Source of the DNA: Streptococcus pseudopneumoniae
GTDB taxonomy: Bacteria > Bacillota > Bacilli > Lactobacillales > Streptococcaceae
Reading direction: 5' to 3'
DNA length: 32,889 nucleotides
NCBI RefSeq assembly: GCF_001068775.1
Contig: NZ_JWAJ01000079.1
Location: forward strand, 1 to 32,889
Part shown: positions 1 through 9,999 of the stretch, piece after piece
Layout: each line of letters starts with the position of its first letter
Position numbering within the stretch: position 1 is the stretch's first letter
Position numbers and translations under genes: made by a program
Notes under the pieces: generated by a model
What the model saw: only the letters and a program-made list of their open reading frames with translations
The model's database searches: none
Told to the model about the DNA's origin: nothing

Positions 1-418
1 CAAATCTGGTGAATAAGGTGGTAGAGGTAAGAAAAAGTGTTTATCTTTGACGCAAAGTTCATCCAAAATCTTCTTGGGATGAAAACTAGCATTGTCCATG
101 ACAATGACATGAGGGGTCTTCAAAGCAGGTAGAAGTTGCGTTTTGAACCACTCCACAAAGAAATCGCTCGCCATACTTTCCTTGTAAACCATAGGAGCTA
201 TAAACTCTCCGTCTACTTGTCCTGCAACAATCGAAGTCCGCTCAAAACGCCGTCCACTAATCTTTTCATAGACTTTCTCCCTTCTAGGAGCCCGTGCATA
301 AGGACGATAGAGGTAGCGGTCGATTCCCGTTTCCTCAATATATACGACTGGTAAATCTTTTAGGCTATTCAAAATATCAAGAAATTCAGCGACTTTCTCT
401 GGATCTTGTTCCTTAAAG
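1..418 (-). CDS. IS630-family transposase, catalytic part (orfB), partial
   Basis: The reverse strand reads openly from just after the orfA stop to the window edge, without an internal stop. It contains the typical catalytic stretches of IS630 transposases: VVYIEETG, then a basic RRFERTSIVAGQVDGEF segment, then VIVMDNASFHPKK with the second catalytic Asp, then FLPLPPYSPDL. The last acidic residue lies beyond the edge. The first motif has Glu-Glu where many relatives have Asp-Glu. There is no obvious start codon with a ribosome binding site, so it is probably translated by frameshifting from orfA. The frame needed is +1 (equivalently -2) relative to orfA, at a run of seven A followed by G. Confidence 0.8.
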
Positions 419-739
419 CTAGTCGTCTTTTTTTAAAGTGATATTGATCTGCTTTAAAGCTGCCCATACTGAAGGAACAGCGCAATCAAAATGTGCCGCA
501 ATTTCCCGTAAGAAAGCGTCTGGATGAGCCTCTACAAAGGCTTTCAATTCCTCTAAAGGAATCTTTCGGCTTTTGGCGACTCGCTTTTTCTTCTCTAAGT
601 GCCCTTGTTCACGTAATTTCTTTTCCCACGTGAAGAGAGTTCTGACGCCAACATCAAAAACTTGGGCCGCCTCGACATGGCTGTGCCCCTCTTTGATGTA
701 ATCTAATGCTCCTTGTTTAAAATCTGTACTATATGCCAT
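419..739 (-). CDS. IS630-family transposase, DNA-binding part (orfA)
   Basis: This 106-residue protein holds two helix-turn-helix stretches: residues about 5-45 (KQGALDYIKEGHSHVEAAQVF...RTLFTWEKK) and 60-100 (IPLEELKAFVEAHPDA...VPSVWAALKQ). These match the N-terminal paired DNA-binding domain of IS630-type transposases. It ends in Lys-Lys-Asp-Asp at a run of seven A, exactly where the catalytic frame takes over, so the full enzyme is probably made by frameshift. Alone, orfA could bind the IS ends without cutting. Confidence 0.85.
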   Translation of the reverse strand: MAYSTDFKQGALDYIKEGHSHVEAAQVFDVGVRTLFTWEKKLREQGHLEKKKRVAKSRKIPLEELKAFVEAHPDAFLREIAAHFDCAVPSVWAALKQINITLKKDD

Positions 740-761
740 AGCTTTATTATAACATGTGTTT

Positions 762-1100
762 TATAAACTAAGTGACTATAAAAGCGCTGAGTCGGTCAAT
801 CAGGCTCTAAAACTCATCTTAAAACAGCATCAAATTCTTTCCATCACGGCAGATAATGGAACGGAATTCAACCGCTTATCCGATGTGTTTTCTAAGGAAC
901 ATATCTATTATGCACACCCCTATGCCTCTTGGGAAAGGGGGACTAATGAGAATCACAATAGGCTCATTCGTAGATGGTTACCTAAAGGAACTAAGAAAAC
1001 GACTCCCAAAGAAGTCGCATTCATCGAAAATTGGATCAACAACTATCCTAAAAAATGCTTGAACTACAAGTCGCCTAGAGAATTTCTTCTTGGTGGCTAA
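762..1100 (+). pseudogene. IS30-family transposase, 3' fragment
   Basis: This is the C-terminal third of an IS30-type (IS1239-like) transposase. It has ITADNGTEF, with the second catalytic Asp of the DDE triad, and HPYASWERGTNENHNRLIRRWLPKGT, with the catalytic Glu and the family's conserved Arg-rich segment, followed by the usual ending NYPKKCLNYKSPREFL. The N-terminal DNA-binding region and the first catalytic Asp are missing. The frame runs straight into the neighbouring IS630 end at about 755. It has no ribosome binding site and is a remnant. Confidence 0.85.
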
Positions 1101-1116
1101 CTTGAACTTGAAATTT

Positions 1117-1147
1117 AGAAAAAAGGTTAGGACTTTTCCCAACCTTT
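1117..1147 (-). terminator. Terminator after tehB
   Basis: An imperfect hairpin (AAAGGTT...AACCTTT with inner GG/CC pairs) is followed on the minus strand by a run of six T. It lies 9 nt past the tehB stop and ends the long minus-strand block. Confidence 0.7.
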
Positions 1148-1155
1148 ATAGACGA

Positions 1156-2016
1156 TTATTTTACTTTTTTAGCCAGCATTGTTGCAAAACGTAGTTGGAT
1201 ACGATTTCCGTTTTCATCACGACGGTGCAAATGACCAGGATTTTCATTATACTTCACTAACTCCCAGTCCTGGTAGTAATTTGCTAATTCCCCCTCTTTA
1301 AAGGTAAAGGGAAAATTAACTGAACATGGATAATCTTCCGTATCCATGGCACAAACAATCAAATTGTAGCCACCGATAGAGGTTTGTTCCTGGATGTTTC
1401 GGATAATAGCAGGAATACGTTCTGCTTGTAAAAACATGAGCACAACCGTTGATACGATAAAATCGTAACTTTGTCCAATGCTAGCTGAATTGATATCGTA
1501 GATACCGACAGGCATTTCTAAGTCTTCTTGCTCCACGATACTTTGTAACATTTCAAGGGACAGCTCATTTTGATCTACAGCTGTGACATCAAAGCCATGT
1601 TGAGCTAGAAAGAGTGCATTTCTTCCTTGACCACATCCTAGGTCTAGTGCCTTACATGGTTTTACTGTATCCATAGCTTCTAAGACTTCCGAATGGACTG
1701 GATTGCTATTGTATTTCTTAGGGAAGTAATCCTCTGCTTTACAATAAAATTCCAAGTACCATTCCACATCTTCTGTGGCAGCTTCTACTCTGTGCCAGGC
1801 TTGAGGTTGCGCCATAGGATTATCAGCACCTGCTTCAAAGAGATGCTCAGCTATAATTTCTCCCTCCTCAGTCAACTCAATAAACTTAAGAGTCCCTTTT
1901 AATACGGTAATCTTGCCCCAGGTTCCGACCTTAGTATTGTGTTTTCTTTGAACAGCTTCAGGCATGGTGTCTTTATTCCAGACAGGCATGCGTTTATAGG
2001 CAACTAGTTTTTCCAT
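1156..2016 (-). CDS. tehB: TehB-like SAM-dependent methyltransferase
   Basis: This protein of about 286 residues has two parts. Residues about 1-95 are a small beta-rich domain of the TehB/DUF1971 type (KVGTWGKITVLKGTLKFIEL, HRVEAATEDVEWYLEFYC). The rest is a Rossmann methyltransferase with SAM motif I (ALDLGCGQGRNALFLAQ) and the acidic strand VTAVDQN. TehB enzymes methylate tellurite and related oxyanions, giving resistance; the natural substrate in streptococci is uncertain. The frame opens at a GTG (2025), but the ATG at 2016 has better ribosome-binding-site spacing and gives the usual family length. It follows smpB by 14 nt and is the last gene of its block. Confidence 0.85.
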   Translation of the reverse strand: MEKLVAYKRMPVWNKDTMPEAVQRKHNTKVGTWGKITVLKGTLKFIELTEEGEIIAEHLFEAGADNPMAQPQAWHRVEAATEDVEWYLEFYCKAEDYFPKKYNSNPVHSEVLEAMDTVKPCKALDLGCGQGRNALFLAQHGFDVTAVDQNELSLEMLQSIVEQEDLEMPVGIYDINSASIGQSYDFIVSTVVLMFLQAERIPAIIRNIQEQTSIGGYNLIVCAMDTEDYPCSVNFPFTFKEGELANYYQDWELVKYNENPGHLHRRDENGNRIQLRFATMLAKKVK

Positions 2017-2030
2017 ATTCTTCACTCTTT

Positions 2031-2498
2031 CTATCGGTGGTTAACAGCTTTCATAACACGCGCAATATCGCGATCTTGCTCGCGGCGTTTGATAGACTCA
2101 CGCTTATCGTAATCGTGTTTCCCTTTTGCAAGTCCTAAAAGTAACTTGGCATAGCCATCTTTGATATAAACTTTAAGAGGAACCAAGGTCATCCCTGTCC
2201 CTTTGGTTTCTTGCTCTAATTTCTGGATTTGTTTTTTATGAAGGAGAAGTTTACGACGGCGTTCTGGCTCCTGGTTCCAGATATTGCCCTCTTCATAAGG
2301 AGCGATATGGACATTACTCAACCAAACTTCCCCATTCTTAACCTGGGCAAACCCATCTTTCAAATTGATACGAGCTGCTCGAACACTCTTGATTTCAGTT
2401 CCTGTCAAAACCATTCCTGCTTCTAGCGTATCAACGATCGTATAGTCGTGGTGCGCCTTTTTATTTTGCGCGACGACCTTTCCCTCGCCCTTTGCCAT
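2031..2498 (-). CDS. smpB: SsrA-binding protein SmpB
   Basis: This is a 155-residue SmpB of normal length. It binds tmRNA and brings it to stalled ribosomes for trans-translation. Visible family features are the OB-fold segment with [43 protein letters not shown] and PYEEGN, and the basic C-terminal tail ([24 protein letters not shown]) that enters the decoding centre. Its start lies inside the 3' end of rnr (38-nt overlap), so the two are translationally linked. This makes sense because RNase R degrades the mRNAs released by tmRNA. Confidence 0.97.
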   Translation of the reverse strand: MAKGEGKVVAQNKKAHHDYTIVDTLEAGMVLTGTEIKSVRAARINLKDGFAQVKNGEVWLSNVHIAPYEEGNIWNQEPERRRKLLLHKKQIQKLEQETKGTGMTLVPLKVYIKDGYAKLLLGLAKGKHDYDKRESIKRREQDRDIARVMKAVNHR

Positions 2499-4803
2499 GC
2501 TTGGCTCCTTTCTTTGCTACTTCTTTGTAAAAAGGTTTCTTGCTCTTTTTCTTCATGTCTTTTGGAGAATGCTTGCGCTTATCACCTAAGCGACCAGATT
2601 TTCTCTTGTCTTCTTTCTTATCTGAACGACGCCCTCTATCCTTACGACCAGACTGTTTCAAACCTTTCTCAATGACATCAAATTCACTTGGAATAAAGGA
2701 GAAATCGATCTCGCCAGTCATCTTATCGGCTCTTTCGACACGAATACGGATCTGCTGCCCAACTCGGAAAGTAATTCCTGATTTCTCCCCACGGAGGGTT
2801 AAATCGCGTTCATTAAAATGGTAAAATTCAGGTAGATTGGTAATGTGAATCAATCCCTCAACTGTATTTGGTAATTCAACAAAAAGACCAAATTTAACGA
2901 TGCTTGAAACAACTGCATCATATTCTTCACCAACGTACTCTTCCATGTATTCAGCTTTTTTCATGGCTTCGACTTCACGCTCTGCCTCGATAGCACGTCG
3001 CTCACGGTTGGAAGACTGGGTAGCAATCTCAGGAATGACCTGTTCAAAATGCTCTGCTACATCCTTAGAACGTCCATAGTCACGAATCATACGATGAACA
3101 AGAAGGTCAGGATAACGACGAATGGGGCTGGTAAAGTGAGTGTAGTAGTCTGCAGCTAATCCATAGTGACCGTGATTATGCTCAGAATAGCGAGCCTGCT
3201 GCATAGAGCGCAGAAGCATCATTGATAATACATCCGCATATGGCTCACCTTCCACAGCACGCATGATATCTTGGAGGGCTTCTTGACTAATCTCGCTAGC
3301 AGTTCCATAGATACGTAATCCAAAACTTGAAGCGTAATCAATAAATTTCTGAACCTTTTCAGCCTTAGGTTCCTCATGGATACGATAGATAAAAGGTAGG
3401 TCCAGCTTACTAAAGTGCTCGGCAACTGTTTCGTTGGCAATCAGCATAAAGGACTCAATCATACGTTCTGCAGTCCCACGATGACGAAGGACAATATCAA
3501 CTGGCTTGCCTTTTTTATCTACCAAAATCTTAGCTTCATTGGTATCAAAATTTAAAGCACCACGCTTAATTCGCATACTTTCCAATGTTTCATGGAGCTT
3601 AGCCATGAGTTCGATGCTAGGGACGATTTTCTTATAGTCTTGTCTCTTCTCCTCATCACCTGCTAGGATGTCATTTACATCACTATAGGTCATACGGAAA
3701 TTTGTCTTGATAACAGTCTGCGTAATCGTATAATTCACAACACGACCCTGCTTATTAATTTCCATAATCGCAGACTGAGTCAAACGATCTACGCGAGGAT
3801 TAAGGGAACAGATACCATTTGAAAGGCGCTCTGGCAGCATTGGAACTACACGGTCTGTCACATATACAGAGGTCGCACGATTGAGAGCTTCCTTGTCAAG
3901 AGCAGAACCTTCCGTTACATAATATGAAACATCCGCGATATGAACTCCTAGTTCGATATTTCCATTTTTCAATGGTTTGATATGAACAGCATCATCCAAG
4001 TCTTTTGCATCAGCTCCATCAATGGTAAAGGTAATTTCATCTCTTAAGTCCAAACGACCTTCCAGATCCTTCTCTGATGGAGCGTCTGGCACATTTTCTG
4101 CCTCTTTGAGAACATCCTCTGGAAACTCGGACACAATATCCATTGATTCCAAGACCTCGAGGACATCAATCCCTGCATCTGTAGAATGTCCAACAACATC
4201 TAGCACACTAGCGACAAAGAAATCGTGTTTCTTACTTGGGTACTTATCGATAAAGACCTTGAGAACCTCTGTACCGTCTAACTGAATAGCTGGCTTCTTA
4301 ACGTAGATTGGTTGACTAATCTTTTGATTTTTTGAACGGATGTAACCTGCATACTTGGGCTTTTCCTCATCAAGAACGATTTGCCCAACAACTGTCGTTA
4401 GACTGTGCTCTAGGATGTCGATAATCTTTGCTTCTGCGGCGGTTCCTTTGTTACGGTCAGCAACTTTCTTAATGACAACTTCAACAGTATCGCCATCAAT
4501 GGCATAGTTAACATCATTTTTTCCTACAAAAAGATCGTCTTCTTCGCCTTCAAGACTTACAAAACCGAACCCATTTTTATGGGCATGGAAAATTCCTTTT
4601 AGGGTAATCTCATGTTTTTTCTTCTGGTCTAGGGTTAAACTACCATCTTCTTCAAAGCGAATCTGGTGCTTTCGTTCCATCAAGGAAAGAGTTTTGATTA
4701 ACTCACGGAAGTCCTTTGAACAATCCTTTCCGAGAGCACTGGCCAAGTCATTGACTGTGACTCGTCCCTTTTCTTGTATATATTCTTTTATTCTATCTTT
4801 CAT
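2461..4803 (-). CDS. rnr: Ribonuclease R
   Basis: This 780-residue 3'-5' exoribonuclease acts on structured RNA. Domains in order: an N-terminal winged helix (residues 1-55), cold-shock domains (about 65-220), the RNB catalytic domain with the metal-binding stretch [22 protein letters not shown] (near residue 260) and [19 protein letters not shown] (near 560), an S1 domain (about 630-705, [18 protein letters not shown]), and a long Lys/Arg/Gly-rich tail (about 715-780). The tail is typical of RNase R and contacts the ribosome and SmpB in E. coli. It overlaps smpB and forms an operon with secG upstream, interrupted by a BOX-type repeat. Confidence 0.97.
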   Translation of the reverse strand: MKDRIKEYIQEKGRVTVNDLASALGKDCSKDFRELIKTLSLMERKHQIRFEEDGSLTLDQKKKHEITLKGIFHAHKNGFGFVSLEGEEDDLFVGKNDVNYAIDGDTVEVVIKKVADRNKGTAAEAKIIDILEHSLTTVVGQIVLDEEKPKYAGYIRSKNQKISQPIYVKKPAIQLDGTEVLKVFIDKYPSKKHDFFVASVLDVVGHSTDAGIDVLEVLESMDIVSEFPEDVLKEAENVPDAPSEKDLEGRLDLRDEITFTIDGADAKDLDDAVHIKPLKNGNIELGVHIADVSYYVTEGSALDKEALNRATSVYVTDRVVPMLPERLSNGICSLNPRVDRLTQSAIMEINKQGRVVNYTITQTVIKTNFRMTYSDVNDILAGDEEKRQDYKKIVPSIELMAKLHETLESMRIKRGALNFDTNEAKILVDKKGKPVDIVLRHRGTAERMIESFMLIANETVAEHFSKLDLPFIYRIHEEPKAEKVQKFIDYASSFGLRIYGTASEISQEALQDIMRAVEGEPYADVLSMMLLRSMQQARYSEHNHGHYGLAADYYTHFTSPIRRYPDLLVHRMIRDYGRSKDVAEHFEQVIPEIATQSSNRERRAIEAEREVEAMKKAEYMEEYVGEEYDAVVSSIVKFGLFVELPNTVEGLIHITNLPEFYHFNERDLTLRGEKSGITFRVGQQIRIRVERADKMTGEIDFSFIPSEFDVIEKGLKQSGRKDRGRRSDKKEDKRKSGRLGDKRKHSPKDMKKKSKKPFYKEVAKKGAKHGKGRGKGRRAK

Positions 4804-4861
4804 GTTTTCTTTCTAGATTTTTTAAATTCCTTTTGCTGTAAAACCTTCTCAAACATCATTT

Positions 4862-4977
4862 AATACTCAATAAAAATCAAAGAGCAAACTAGAAAGCTAG
4901 GCGCAGGTTGCTCAAAACACCGTTTTAAGGTTGCAGATGGAAGCTGACGTAGTTTGAAGAGATTTTTGAAGAGTATA
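4862..4977 (-). repeat. BOX-type intergenic repeat (boxA-boxC, no boxB)
   Basis: On the minus strand this begins ATACTCTTCAAAAATCTCTT, runs through CGTCAGCTTCCATCTGCAAC, and ends CTAGTTTGCTCTTTGATTTT before ATTGAGTATTA. These are the boxA and boxC modules of the pneumococcal BOX repeat, joined without a boxB. It sits between secG and rnr, inside the transcription unit. Assigned from remembered consensus. Confidence 0.8.
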
Positions 4978-5019
4978 AAAATAAAAATAGGCAAAGACCT
5001 AGTCCCGCCCATTATTTTC

Positions 5020-5253
5020 TTATCTACTTGATAATACCGTCAATGCTAAGGCAATGGCTAGCCAGAAAAAGACTAAAATTCCTGTCAAACGTTGCATCAC
5101 AGCTTCAAAACCGCGCGCTTTGCTACGTTCAAACAAATCACCTGCACTGGCATCAAATACATTGCTAGATTGGTTTTTAGTTGGTTGCATGAAAATTGCA
5201 ATCACAATCACAACAGATAATACTAATAGAATGGTTAATAATAGGTTATACAT
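5020..5253 (-). CDS. secG: Preprotein translocase subunit SecG
   Basis: This 77-residue membrane protein has two hydrophobic segments (residues 3-22 and 56-74). Between them is a polar loop with the family pattern MQPTKNQSSNVFDASAGDLF and KARGFEAVMQRLT. SecG is the small partner of SecYE in the protein export channel. It follows rpmG by about 40 nt on the same strand. Length and topology are normal. Confidence 0.93.
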   Translation of the reverse strand: MYNLLLTILLVLSVVIVIAIFMQPTKNQSSNVFDASAGDLFERSKARGFEAVMQRLTGILVFFWLAIALALTVLSSR

Positions 5254-5292
5254 ATCAAACTCCTTAAAATCCCTATTATTCTACCATAATTT

Positions 5293-5442
5293 CTACTTAG
5301 ATTCAAGATGTAGAGTCACTTTTCTTTCTTTTGGGCAATACTTTAAGACCTCAATCTTGTCTGGATGGGTTTTGGAGTTCTTACTGGTTAGATAATTGAT
5401 ACTGCCACAAGAGGAGCATTTGAGATTGATTTTTACTCGCAC
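5293..5442 (-). CDS. rpmG: 50S ribosomal protein L33
   Basis: This 49-residue L33 starts at [23 protein letters not shown], then [29 protein letters not shown]. Its start codon shares one base with the pmrA stop (TAGTG), so the two genes are coupled. L33 proteins come in zinc-binding forms with two CxxC pairs and in Cys-free forms. This one keeps the first pair (Cys9, Cys12) but only one Cys (Cys36) of the second, which suggests a decaying zinc site. It lies between pmrA and secG as in pneumococcus. Confidence 0.9.
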
Positions 5443-6641
5443 TAGATTTCCTTCACTTTTAATAATGTTTTAAATTGGATAAGGTTAAATAAACAACTGA
5501 GAGCTACACAAAGAGCTGTTGCATAAAATACTGAGTGATAGCCAAATTGTCCCGCTACTGCTGATCCTGCTATGGGACCTATCACTCCTCCTAGATAAAA
5601 AAAGACTTGATTAAATGCAAATACCCTTGAAATGCCAACTTTAGGGGTCATTTTGCTTAGGAGAGCATTGACACCAGGTATCAGTGCTCCCGTCCCCAGA
5701 CCAAATAGAAAACGATAGAAGCCTAATTGGAATGGGCTAGTCGCATTTGCACATAATAGATATATGAAAACTGAATATACCTGAGCTACGACAAGTAGTC
5801 GATGATTACCCACTTTATCACCTAATTTACCCATGATACCTGCGCTCATCATACTTGAAAATCCCATGCTTGATACAATCAAACCAGAGACAAAGAGAAG
5901 ATTCTCTTTCTGTCCCAGATCTCGTACATAAAGGGCAAGGATGGGACCAATAGATTGGGCAGCAAATTGAATCACAAAGCTAGTTAGAAATAGATTTATC
6001 AGGAGAAAAGGGTATTTAACAGAAGTAAAGAGCTCTTTTGTAGGCAGTGCTTTTTCTTTTGGCACTGGTTGAAAGTTTTCTTTTATAAAAAGAATGGTTA
6101 AGATTGCTGCCAAGAACAGGAAACTACCGACCAATAAAAAGACATTTCGAATTCCAAAAATTTCGGCAATGAAACCACCTACAAATGGACCGGTCAAAGT
6201 TCCAGCGACAACACCAGTTGATAGAGTCCCTAGAGCGTATCCTGACCTATCTTTGGGAACTTGACTTGCAATTAAAGCTGTCGCATTGGGTACAAATCCT
6301 GTAAAAACTCCATTAAGAAACCGTAAGAACAAGAGCCAGAAAACATTTGGAACAAAGGCCAGACCACCCATAGTAATAGTCATAGCTAGCCCTGCACGAA
6401 TCATCATGGGTTTTCGACCATACTTGTCTGCTAAGATACCCCAAACTGGTGATACGAAGGCTGCAGAAATGGCTGAGACTGATATAGCCAACCCTGAATA
6501 AAAGGCAACTTGATCTCCTTCAATTCCTAACTGTTCGACAAAAATAGGCATGAAAGGAACAACAAGAGAAATGCTGGCTCCCGTTAAAAAGCAACCAAAC
6601 CAAGCAATACGAAGATTATCCTTCCAACTAATCTCTTTCAA
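5442..6641 (-). CDS. pmrA: Multidrug efflux MFS transporter PmrA
   Basis: This 399-residue protein has about 12 hydrophobic segments. The major facilitator motif A is visible after the second helix ([13 protein letters not shown]), and a weaker copy lies in the second half ([13 protein letters not shown]). Sequence and context match PmrA of S. pneumoniae, a proton-driven pump implicated in fluoroquinolone and dye efflux. Its start overlaps the end of coaE by 14 nt and its stop overlaps the rpmG start, so its expression is tied to housekeeping genes. Confidence 0.9.
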
Positions 6642-7233
6642 GAGTATCGCCTCCTTGAAGTAGGCTGGCCACTTGACTCAACAGTTGCTCTCGACTCCCA
6701 TTATTGTCTAAAATATGACTAGCCAATCTTTTCTTTTCTTCTAAAGGCCACTGGGAGGCCAGACGGGTTTGTGCGTCCTCTATAGTCAGATAATCTCTTT
6801 TCATTAAGCGATCCAGCTGGGTATCTCGACTTACATAAACTAGCCAAGTTTCATCGAACCATGAAGCATAGTTCTGCTCAAAAAGTAGGGGGATATCCAT
6901 GAAAAAGAGAGCTTCTGTCTGAGCAAACTGATTTCGTAATGCAGCTAACTCCTCACGAATAATCTCACCTTGGGTTCTCTTAGACCATTCCTGCTCTTCT
7001 GGCTTTGAAAAAATAAGGCTAGCAAGCAAGGGGCGATTCAATTCCCCATCTTCTAGAAGGACTTTTTCACCGAAATGCTCTACTAAAATCTGATAAAGGC
7101 GACCACCAGGTTTTTGAAGTTGGTGAACAAGAGCATCCGCATCTACCACTTCAAACCCTTTTTGTCTTAGAAAATTTGTGACAGTGGACTTACCTGACGC
7201 AATACCACCAGTGATTCCGATTATTTTTCCCAT
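6628..7233 (-). CDS. coaE: Dephospho-CoA kinase
   Basis: This 201-residue P-loop kinase (GITGGIASGKSTV, residues 5-17) carries out the last step of coenzyme A synthesis, phosphorylating dephospho-CoA on the ribose 3' hydroxyl. Other family segments are VVDADALVHQLQKPGG and FFMDIPLLFEQNY. The frame is open further upstream, but the ATG at 7233 overlaps the mutM stop (TGATG) and gives the usual N-terminus directly before the P-loop. Confidence 0.96.
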   Translation of the reverse strand: MGKIIGITGGIASGKSTVTNFLRQKGFEVVDADALVHQLQKPGGRLYQILVEHFGEKVLLEDGELNRPLLASLIFSKPEEQEWSKRTQGEIIREELAALRNQFAQTEALFFMDIPLLFEQNYASWFDETWLVYVSRDTQLDRLMKRDYLTIEDAQTRLASQWPLEEKKRLASHILDNNGSREQLLSQVASLLQGGDTLERD

Positions 7234-8057
7234 CACTTTCTCCTTTGACATTTTGGACAAAAATGGGTTCCACGACCACCGAGTTGAATTTTTTCGATGA
7301 TGGCTCCACAGCGAGAACATGCCTCTCCAGTCTTATCATAGACCTGATGAAAATCCTGCATGGTCCCATCCTCGCCAAAAGCATTGGTATAGGTGCGAAT
7401 GGTTGAACCTCCTTTCTCGACAGCCTGGCTCAAAACAGCAATGGTCTGGTCATGAACGGCAGTCGCTTCATCTGCGGTCAAAGTCTGTGAAGGTCTTTCC
7501 GGATGAACTTTCGCTCTCCAGAGAACTTCATCCACGTAAATATTCCCCAGTCCAGCAACCAAAGTCTGATCGAGAAGATGCGATTTGATAGGTTTTTTAG
7601 ATTTTTTCAAGGCTAGTTTAAAACTCCCTAAATCAAAATCTTGCTCAGTCGGTTCCGGACCTAATTTCTTAGAAATAAAGTAAGCTTCTAAAAGCTCAGG
7701 AGCAAGCAATTCCATAGTTCCAAACTTACGGACATCCTCGTAAACCAGAGTCCCACCATCTTCAAAATGAATCAAAACATGGGCATGCTTGCGTTCAGGG
7801 ACTTGGTCTGGGTAATAAAAATACTTTCCTTCCATTCGTAGATGCGAAATCAAGACCTTGTCTGTTAGATAAAAAAGCAAATATTTTCCACGACGTCCTA
7901 TAGATTTAACAACTTGACCAGGCAATTCTTTCTGAAATTGATCCAAATCTGTCTTTATCATCTTAGGATAACGAATATCAATGGTTGTAATCTTCTTTCC
8001 CAGAATCAATTTTTCAAGACCTCGTCGAACCGTTTCGACTTCAGGTAATTCAGGCAT
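7233..8057 (-). CDS. mutM: Formamidopyrimidine-DNA glycosylase (Fpg/MutM)
   Basis: This 274-residue base-excision repair enzyme removes 8-oxoguanine and formamidopyrimidines and cleaves the strand. The mature N-terminus [13 protein letters not shown] carries the catalytic Pro2 and Glu3. The helix-two-turn-helix stretch [18 protein letters not shown] is present, and the C-terminus is a zinc finger ([25 protein letters not shown], four Cys). The start at 8057 is fixed by the required Met-Pro-Glu and by the ribosome binding site AGAAGGAGG; the upstream open frame is not used. Coupled to coaE by a TGATG overlap. Confidence 0.97.
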   Translation of the reverse strand: MPELPEVETVRRGLEKLILGKKITTIDIRYPKMIKTDLDQFQKELPGQVVKSIGRRGKYLLFYLTDKVLISHLRMEGKYFYYPDQVPERKHAHVLIHFEDGGTLVYEDVRKFGTMELLAPELLEAYFISKKLGPEPTEQDFDLGSFKLALKKSKKPIKSHLLDQTLVAGLGNIYVDEVLWRAKVHPERPSQTLTADEATAVHDQTIAVLSQAVEKGGSTIRTYTNAFGEDGTMQDFHQVYDKTGEACSRCGAIIEKIQLGGRGTHFCPKCQRRK

Positions 8058-8105
8058 AGCTCCTCCTTCTCTAAAAACAAGAAGCAGGCTACTGCCCACC
8101 TCTTC

Positions 8106-9005
8106 TTAATATTCTTTTTCGTTATAGCCAAAGTCAGCCAAATCTAGCTTCTTATCTCGCCAGTTTTTCTTAACCTTGACCCAAGTTTCTAGGAAAACCT
8201 TGTCCCCTAGCATAAGCTCGATATCACGACGGGCCATAGTCCCAATCTTCTTGAGCATAGCACCACCTTTACCGATGACAATCCCTTTTTGGCTGTCACG
8301 CTCCACCATGATGGTTGCTCGAATATGAACCTTGTCAGTCTCTTCATCTCGTTTCATAGAATCCACCACTACTGCAACTGAGTGTGGAATTTCCTCACGC
8401 GTTAAGTGTAAGACCTTTTCACGAATCATCTCTGATACTAGGAAACGTTCTGGGTGGTCTGTGATTTGATCGGATGGGAAATATTGGAAACCTTCTTCTA
8501 AGTTTTCGCTCAAAATATCAATCAAACGCGAAACATTGTTTCCTTGTAGAGCTGAAATCGGTACAATTTCCTTGAAATCCATCTGATTACGGAAATCATC
8601 AATTTGAGCCAATAGCTGGTCAGGATGAACCTTATCAATCTTATTGACCACCAAAATCACTGGAACCTTAGCAGCCTTAAGACGCTCGATAATCATGTCA
8701 TCGCCCTTACCACGCGCCTCATCTGCAGGCACCATGAAGAGAACAGTATCCACTTCACGAAGGGTGCTATAGGCAGATTCGACCATAAAATCTCCGAGAG
8801 CCGTTTTAGGTTTGTGAATCCCTGGTGTGTCGATAAAGACGATTTGTTCCTTATCAGTCGTGTAAATTCCCATGATTTTGTTGCGCGTTGTCTGCGCCTT
8901 GTCACTCATGATGGCAATCTTTTGCCCCATGACATGATTTAAAAAAGTTGACTTCCCAACATTGGGACGTCCTAAAATGGCTACAAAGCCTGATTTAAAA
9001 GTCAT
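8106..9005 (-). CDS. era: GTPase Era
   Basis: This 299-residue GTPase binds 16S rRNA and assists maturation of the small ribosomal subunit. G motifs are visible: G1 [10 protein letters not shown]3 [10 protein letters not shown]4 NKIDK. The C-terminal KH domain has [13 protein letters not shown]. The ATG at 9005 ([12 protein letters not shown]) gives the standard start; an upstream open stretch is not coding. It lies between dgkA and mutM, and YbeY, another 16S maturation factor, is two genes upstream in the same operon. Confidence 0.97.
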   Translation of the reverse strand: MTFKSGFVAILGRPNVGKSTFLNHVMGQKIAIMSDKAQTTRNKIMGIYTTDKEQIVFIDTPGIHKPKTALGDFMVESAYSTLREVDTVLFMVPADEARGKGDDMIIERLKAAKVPVILVVNKIDKVHPDQLLAQIDDFRNQMDFKEIVPISALQGNNVSRLIDILSENLEEGFQYFPSDQITDHPERFLVSEMIREKVLHLTREEIPHSVAVVVDSMKRDEETDKVHIRATIMVERDSQKGIVIGKGGAMLKKIGTMARRDIELMLGDKVFLETWVKVKKNWRDKKLDLADFGYNEKEY

Positions 9006-9021
9006 AATTTCCTCTTGCTGT

Positions 9022-9417
9022 TTAAAATAATAAATCCCAAATCCGTGGGAGAAAGATAAGTGCACCTGTCAAAGCGGCAAAAAGTGAGACCACAAGCACG
9101 GCACCTGCTGCCATGTCCTTAGCTTTCTTTGCCAACATAGAAAAGTGATAGTGACTAGCCAAATCTACTACATTTTCAATAGCTGAATTAATAATCTCAA
9201 AAGCTACCACCATGAAAATGCTCATAAGTAGAAATAACCATTCGATTCGTGACACCTGAAAAACAAAACCTGCAAGAACAACTACAAGAGCTGTCGCTGC
9301 ATGCTTTCTCATATTACGTTCTTCCTCAATTGCAGTCAAAATCCCAGTGATGGCAAATTCTAAACTTGAGATTAGGTCACGATTTTTCCATTTTCGTTTA
9401 TTGTCTTGTGAGTCCAT
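9022..9417 (-). CDS. dgkA: Diacylglycerol/undecaprenol kinase
   Basis: This 131-residue integral membrane kinase of the DgkA family has three hydrophobic helices and the signature [15 protein letters not shown] (residues about 75-90), in which the Glu and Asn residues bind metal and phosphate. Gram-positive members mainly phosphorylate undecaprenol, recycling the cell-wall lipid carrier. The start overlaps the end of ybeY by 20 nt. Standard mitis-group order ybeY-dgkA-era. Confidence 0.93.
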   Translation of the reverse strand: MDSQDNKRKWKNRDLISSLEFAITGILTAIEEERNMRKHAATALVVVLAGFVFQVSRIEWLFLLMSIFMVVAFEIINSAIENVVDLASHYHFSMLAKKAKDMAAGAVLVVSLFAALTGALIFLPRIWDLLF

Positions 9418-9895
9418 AGGCTGTCAAAATTTCTTCTTGTAAACCGAACATCTCCGCTTCTTCTTCGGGAGTGTAGTGATCATAGCCGTTAATGTGTAAA
9501 AAGCCGTGCACTGCCAAGAAGCCCATCTCACGCTCAAAACTATGACCGTACTCCTCAGCCTGCTCATGTGCCTTATCAATGGAAATAAAAAGTTCACCAA
9601 TATAGGCGTCAAATTCTGACATCATTTCTGCTAAGTCAGGATCATTTTCCAGATCTTCCTCATCAAAGGCAATCTCTAACTCCGGCTTATATTCAAGACT
9701 GATGACATCTGTTGGACGATCGGTATCACGAAACTCTAGATTAAGTTCATGGCTTCGTTCGTTGGTCACAAAAGTGACTGCCATCTCCTTGTCTTCTTTT
9801 CCTAACTTTTTAGCAGCAAACTCTAAAATCTCTTGAGTTTGTTGTAGAATTTCCTTTGAAACCTGACCTGTTTCATCTACCATTTCAATATACAT
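9398..9895 (-). CDS. ybeY: Endoribonuclease YbeY (rRNA maturation)
   Basis: This 165-residue protein carries the metal-binding signature [11 protein letters not shown] near residue 130, whose three His bind zinc in the UPF0054/YbeY family. The preceding [25 protein letters not shown] is the other conserved block. YbeY takes part in 16S rRNA 3' maturation and ribosome quality control. It is the first gene of the minus-strand block that runs through era, and its promoter diverges from rqcH. Confidence 0.95.
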   Translation of the reverse strand: MYIEMVDETGQVSKEILQQTQEILEFAAKKLGKEDKEMAVTFVTNERSHELNLEFRDTDRPTDVISLEYKPELEIAFDEEDLENDPDLAEMMSEFDAYIGELFISIDKAHEQAEEYGHSFEREMGFLAVHGFLHINGYDHYTPEEEAEMFGLQEEILTAYGLTRQ

Positions 9896-9920
9896 GTATT
9901 TCTCGATTCTCTTTACTTGG

Positions 9921-9969
9921 CTTTATTATATCACATTTCTATGATTTTATTCTACCTTTTTGATATAAT
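9921..9969. promoter_or_regulatory. Divergent promoters of ybeY and rqcH
   Basis: Two extended -10 boxes with the same sequence, TGATATAAT, face away from each other. The minus-strand box is at 9925-9933 (ybeY side) and the plus-strand box at 9961-9969 (rqcH side). Neither has a good -35 box, consistent with extended -10 promoters. Confidence 0.65.
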
Positions 9970-9999
9970 ACTATGGAATACATTCACGAGGAGAGAACC

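Larger units (their letters stand above)
1..755 (-). mobile_element. IS630-family insertion sequence (IS630-Spn1-like), cut by window edge
   Basis: An insertion sequence of the IS630/Tc1-mariner class enters from the left edge, with its transposase start at 739 and its end near 755. Two overlapping frames (orfA, orfB) make up the transposase, as in the IS630-Spn1 elements common in mitis-group streptococci. The inner end touches a fragment of a different, IS30-type transposase, so this IS may have inserted into or beside that older element. The left terminal repeat and the target duplication lie outside the window. Confidence 0.8.

Noticed and set aside
136..354. 72-codon plus-strand frame
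   Set aside because: Antisense to the catalytic part of the IS630 transposase; no family resemblance.
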